Below, one piece after another: positions 6,671 to 8,640 of a stretch of 8,640 bases of DNA. Each line of letters begins with the position of its first letter. Position 1 is the first letter of the stretch. The DNA comes from Candidatus Omnitrophota bacterium (GTDB taxonomy: Bacteria; Omnitrophota; Koll11; Zapsychrales; Fredricksoniimonadaceae). Location of the stretch: positions 1 through 8,640 of the forward strand of contig JADFXE010000051.1 of NCBI GenBank assembly GCA_015233705.1, written 5' to 3'. Under the pieces are notes generated by a model. That model was not told the DNA's origin, searched no databases, and was given only the letters and a program-made list of their open reading frames with translations. A program made the position numbers and the translations under genes.

Positions 6671-7849
6671 ATGCGTATCGGATTTGATGCTGAAGTCCTG
6701 ACGGAAAACAAGACCGCGGCCGCGCATTATCTGTCGAAATTGGTTGAGCATCTGGTGCGGGGCAATCCGCGGCTGGAGGTCGTGCTTTTTTCTTCCGACA
6801 AGATCCTGGTGGACTACGAGCCCTCGACGCATTTTCCGCAGATCAAGCGAGTTGCGGCCCGGCTGCCTAAAGATAAGAGAAAAGACTGGCCGGCCAAGGT
6901 CCTGCCAGGGCTTTTGAAGGAACACGCAATCGATGTCTTTCACGCGCCGGTCCAGAGTTCCCTGGCGCTTTTTCGTCCGTCGTGTCCGTCGGTCATAACG
7001 ATCTTTGACCTGGCGCCCTGGATCATTCCCGGATCTTCCCAGGGCTTGTTCGCCAGCCTGCATTACAAGATGCGTCAGCTGGCCTGGTCGCGGATCGCCA
7101 CCCGCATGATCGCTGTTTCCGAGACGGTGAAGAAGGATATTGTCCGCCTGTGCCATGTTGCTCCCGACGGAATTGTGGTGACGCCGCTGGGATGCGACGA
7201 GGAGTTGCCGCAGGGCATGTCGCAGGAAGAGGAGACCAGGATCCTCAAGAAGTACGGGATCGACGGCAAGACCTATGTTGTCAGCGTGTCAGGCCTGGAC
7301 CGCAGCCGCCGCAATCCGGATTATCTGCTGGAGGCCTTTGCCGAGTGTCACCGGTTCCTGCCGGATGATTTGTATTTTGTGTTCACAGGCAACAATTACC
7401 GTGATGAAGGCCACTTTGATCGGACGCTGAGAAAGATGGAGATGCTCGGCATTCGTAATAAAGTTGTGGTCACGGGGTTTGTCCCCGAGCGGGTCTTTCA
7501 GACGATCCTGGCGAATGCGGCTGTGTCGGTCGTGACGCCGTTTTATACGGGAATGCCGCTGGCGATCCTGGATTCCTTTGCCTGCGGCGTGCCGGTGGTG
7601 GCCAGTGATCGCGGCGCCATCCCCGAGATCGCGGGGGAAGCCGCGGCCCTGATCGATCCGTACGATCCCTCGGCCATCGCGGGTGCGATCCGACGACTCA
7701 TCGAGAATTCGATCGAGCACGAGTCCTATGCCGAGAAAGGTCTTGTGCGCGCCAAGGAATTCACGTGGGACAAGGTTGCGGAGAAGACGTTGAATCTGTA
7801 TCAGGATATTCTGGGCGCCTCGCGCTCGTCGGGAGAGGCGCTGCCTTAG
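6671..7849 (+). CDS. GT4-family glycosyltransferase (GT-B fold) with altered EX7E motif
   Basis: 392 aa from ATG 6671, starting MRIGFDAEVLTENKTAAAHYL, the usual 'M-R-I-x-x-D-A-x-x-L' beginning of GT4 enzymes. Segments in order: DVFHAPVQSSLALF (about 88-101), VITIFDLAPWIIP (108-120), RMIAVSETVKKDI (145-157), VVTPLGCDEE (169-178), then the C-terminal Glycos_transf_1 domain VVSVSGLDRSRRNPDYLLEAF, VVTGFVPE, VVTPFYTGMPLAILDSFACG and GVPVVASDRGAIPEI. In most relatives the segment reads Y-E-G-x-x-x-P-x-L-E; here the two Glu are T293 (codon 7547) and D301 (codon 7571). Whether this alters donor binding or activity cannot be told. It probably transfers a sugar from a nucleotide donor to the growing glycan at the cytoplasmic face. 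It sits 48 bases after the GT9-GT2 gene, the largest gap in the window, and 9 bases before the methyltransferase. Confidence 0.9.
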   Translation: MRIGFDAEVLTENKTAAAHYLSKLVEHLVRGNPRLEVVLFSSDKILVDYEPSTHFPQIKRVAARLPKDKRKDWPAKVLPGLLKEHAIDVFHAPVQSSLALFRPSCPSVITIFDLAPWIIPGSSQGLFASLHYKMRQLAWSRIATRMIAVSETVKKDIVRLCHVAPDGIVVTPLGCDEELPQGMSQEEETRILKKYGIDGKTYVVSVSGLDRSRRNPDYLLEAFAECHRFLPDDLYFVFTGNNYRDEGHFDRTLRKMEMLGIRNKVVVTGFVPERVFQTILANAAVSVVTPFYTGMPLAILDSFACGVPVVASDRGAIPEIAGEAAALIDPYDPSAIAGAIRRLIENSIEHESYAEKGLVRAKEFTWDKVAEKTLNLYQDILGASRSSGEALP

Positions 7850-7858
7850 AGGTCGGAC

Positions 7859-8614
7859 ATGATGGGACGGAAGACAAAGCATAAGAGCCAGCATAATTAC
7901 CTTTCCGAGCGCGTGGTCGGGATCCTGCGGGCCAAGCCCAAGGGCAAGGTCCTGGACCTGGGCTGCGGCAGCGGGGAATCTTCCCTGAAGCTTGCCGAGC
8001 TGGGCTTCCAGGTCACGGGCGCGGACATGGATGTGGGGCGCTTTAAGTATCACGACCGGCTTTCTTTTGTGCCGTGCGATCTTAAGGACCCGCTGAATAT
8101 TCCCCCGGGCACTTATGATTATGTGATCTTTCTTGAGGTGATTGAACACATTTACAACCCCGGCATGGTCATGGCCGAGATCAGCCGGGTCCTGAAACCC
8201 GGTGGGCGGCTGATCATCTCAACGCCTAATGTGTCCAATATCGGTTCCCGTCTGCGGTTTTTGTTCGAAGGTTCTTTTGATTTCTTCCGCGAGCCGCTGG
8301 TGGAATTCTCCAGGACGGGCCGGGAGGCGCTGCAGAACGTCCACGTCATTCCCTGGCGGTACAATGAACTTGAGTTTTTACTTTTCCGTCACGGCCTTGA
8401 GGTTTGCGGAGTGTTCAGTGACAGCAATGGCCGCGCCTTTTCGAAGATCGCGGGTATGATGCTCAAGCCGTTTTTGACCTTCCAGGCGTGGATCAAGGAA
8501 CGCCGTTCGCTCCGCAAAGGCGGGGCAGATTACCGTCGGATGAACAGGATCCTTTTGTCAGATGCTTTGTTGTACGGCCGGCACATGATCCTGGAAGCGG
8601 AGAAGAAAGTATGA
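7859..8614 (+). CDS. Class I SAM-dependent methyltransferase (UbiG/Methyltransf_11-like)
   Basis: 251 aa. The SAM-binding motif I VLDLGCGSGE is at 31-40, the acidic end of strand 2 at GADMD (54-58), the motif II region at YDYVIFLEVIEH (86-97), and post-II LKPGGRLIISTPN at 112-124, the complete Methyltransf_11/UbiG core. The C-terminal 100 or so residues are a variable, basic region that probably holds the acceptor site. Methyltransferases of this type in glycan clusters O-methylate sugars or cap chain ends; the acceptor here is inferred only from neighbours. ATG 7859 and ATG 7862 are adjacent in frame. GAGGT at 7849-7853 is 5 or 8 bases upstream respectively, so either can be used. Its stop overlaps the next gene by 4 bases (ATGA), which suggests coupled translation. 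Confidence 0.88.
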   Translation: MMGRKTKHKSQHNYLSERVVGILRAKPKGKVLDLGCGSGESSLKLAELGFQVTGADMDVGRFKYHDRLSFVPCDLKDPLNIPPGTYDYVIFLEVIEHIYNPGMVMAEISRVLKPGGRLIISTPNVSNIGSRLRFLFEGSFDFFREPLVEFSRTGREALQNVHVIPWRYNELEFLLFRHGLEVCGVFSDSNGRAFSKIAGMMLKPFLTFQAWIKERRSLRKGGADYRRMNRILLSDALLYGRHMILEAEKKV

Positions 8615-8640
8615 CGATTAAAAAGAAATTGATCCTTGTG
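8611..8640 (+). CDS. Start of the next gene (first ten codons, cut by window edge)
   Basis: ATG 8611 overlaps the methyltransferase stop as ATGA and is preceded by GGAGAAG at 8599-8605 with 5-base spacing. It reads MTIKKKLILV: a lysine-rich start leading into a hydrophobic strand. This could be the first beta-strand of a Rossmann-type enzyme or the start of a membrane segment. Too short to assign. Confidence 0.65.
   Translation, partial: MTIKKKLILV

Noticed and set aside
7289..8149. Minus-strand open frame (286 codons) spanning the GT4/methyltransferase junction
   Set aside because: It crosses two well-supported plus-strand genes, its translation has no recognisable motif, and I saw no promoter for it.

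Overview
The window is a tightly packed, one-directional (+ strand) block of cell-surface glycan genes, probably one operon. There is no gene-free stretch longer than about 50 bases, and I see no tRNA, rRNA, CRISPR array, IS element or convincing internal terminator. Most of the block is roughly 55-60% GC by hand count. The mix of MsbA-type ABC exporter, DegT-fold sugar enzyme, GT9, GT2 and GT4 glycosyltransferases, a B12-binding-type radical SAM protein and a UbiG-like methyltransferase is typical of Gram-negative surface-polysaccharide loci. The GT9 (heptosyltransferase) domain argues for a bacterium with an outer membrane. The style resembles uncultured groundwater or sediment lineages such as Omnitrophota, but that placement is a guess from gene style, not something the sequence proves.

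Layout: (1) 1-363, the 3' end of a sugar-1-phosphate nucleotidyltransferase, visibly more AT-rich than what follows. (2) 377-1546, a DegT/DnrJ/EryC1 protein in which the PLP-anchoring Lys is replaced by His, as in sugar 3-dehydratases. (3) about 1542-3338, a complete ABC exporter (TMD plus NBD) whose start is ambiguous and may be a non-canonical ATT. (4) 3375-4775, a radical SAM protein cut by one in-frame TAG at 4209-4211. (5) 4775-6622, a natural fusion of a GT9 domain and a GT2 domain. (6) 6671-7849, a GT4 glycosyltransferase whose EX7E motif reads T-x7-D. (7) 7859-8614, a class I SAM methyltransferase. (8) 8611 to the window edge, the first ten codons of another gene.

How they may work together (inference): the nucleotidyltransferase and the DegT-fold enzyme make an activated, possibly deoxygenated sugar. 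The GT9-GT2 fusion and the GT4 enzyme assemble an oligosaccharide, the methyltransferase and radical SAM protein decorate or remodel it or its lipid carrier, and the ABC exporter flips the lipid-linked product across the inner membrane. The points most worth a second look are the His-for-Lys DegT enzyme, the amber codon inside the radical SAM gene, the two-domain glycosyltransferase, the altered GT4 motif and the possible ATT start.
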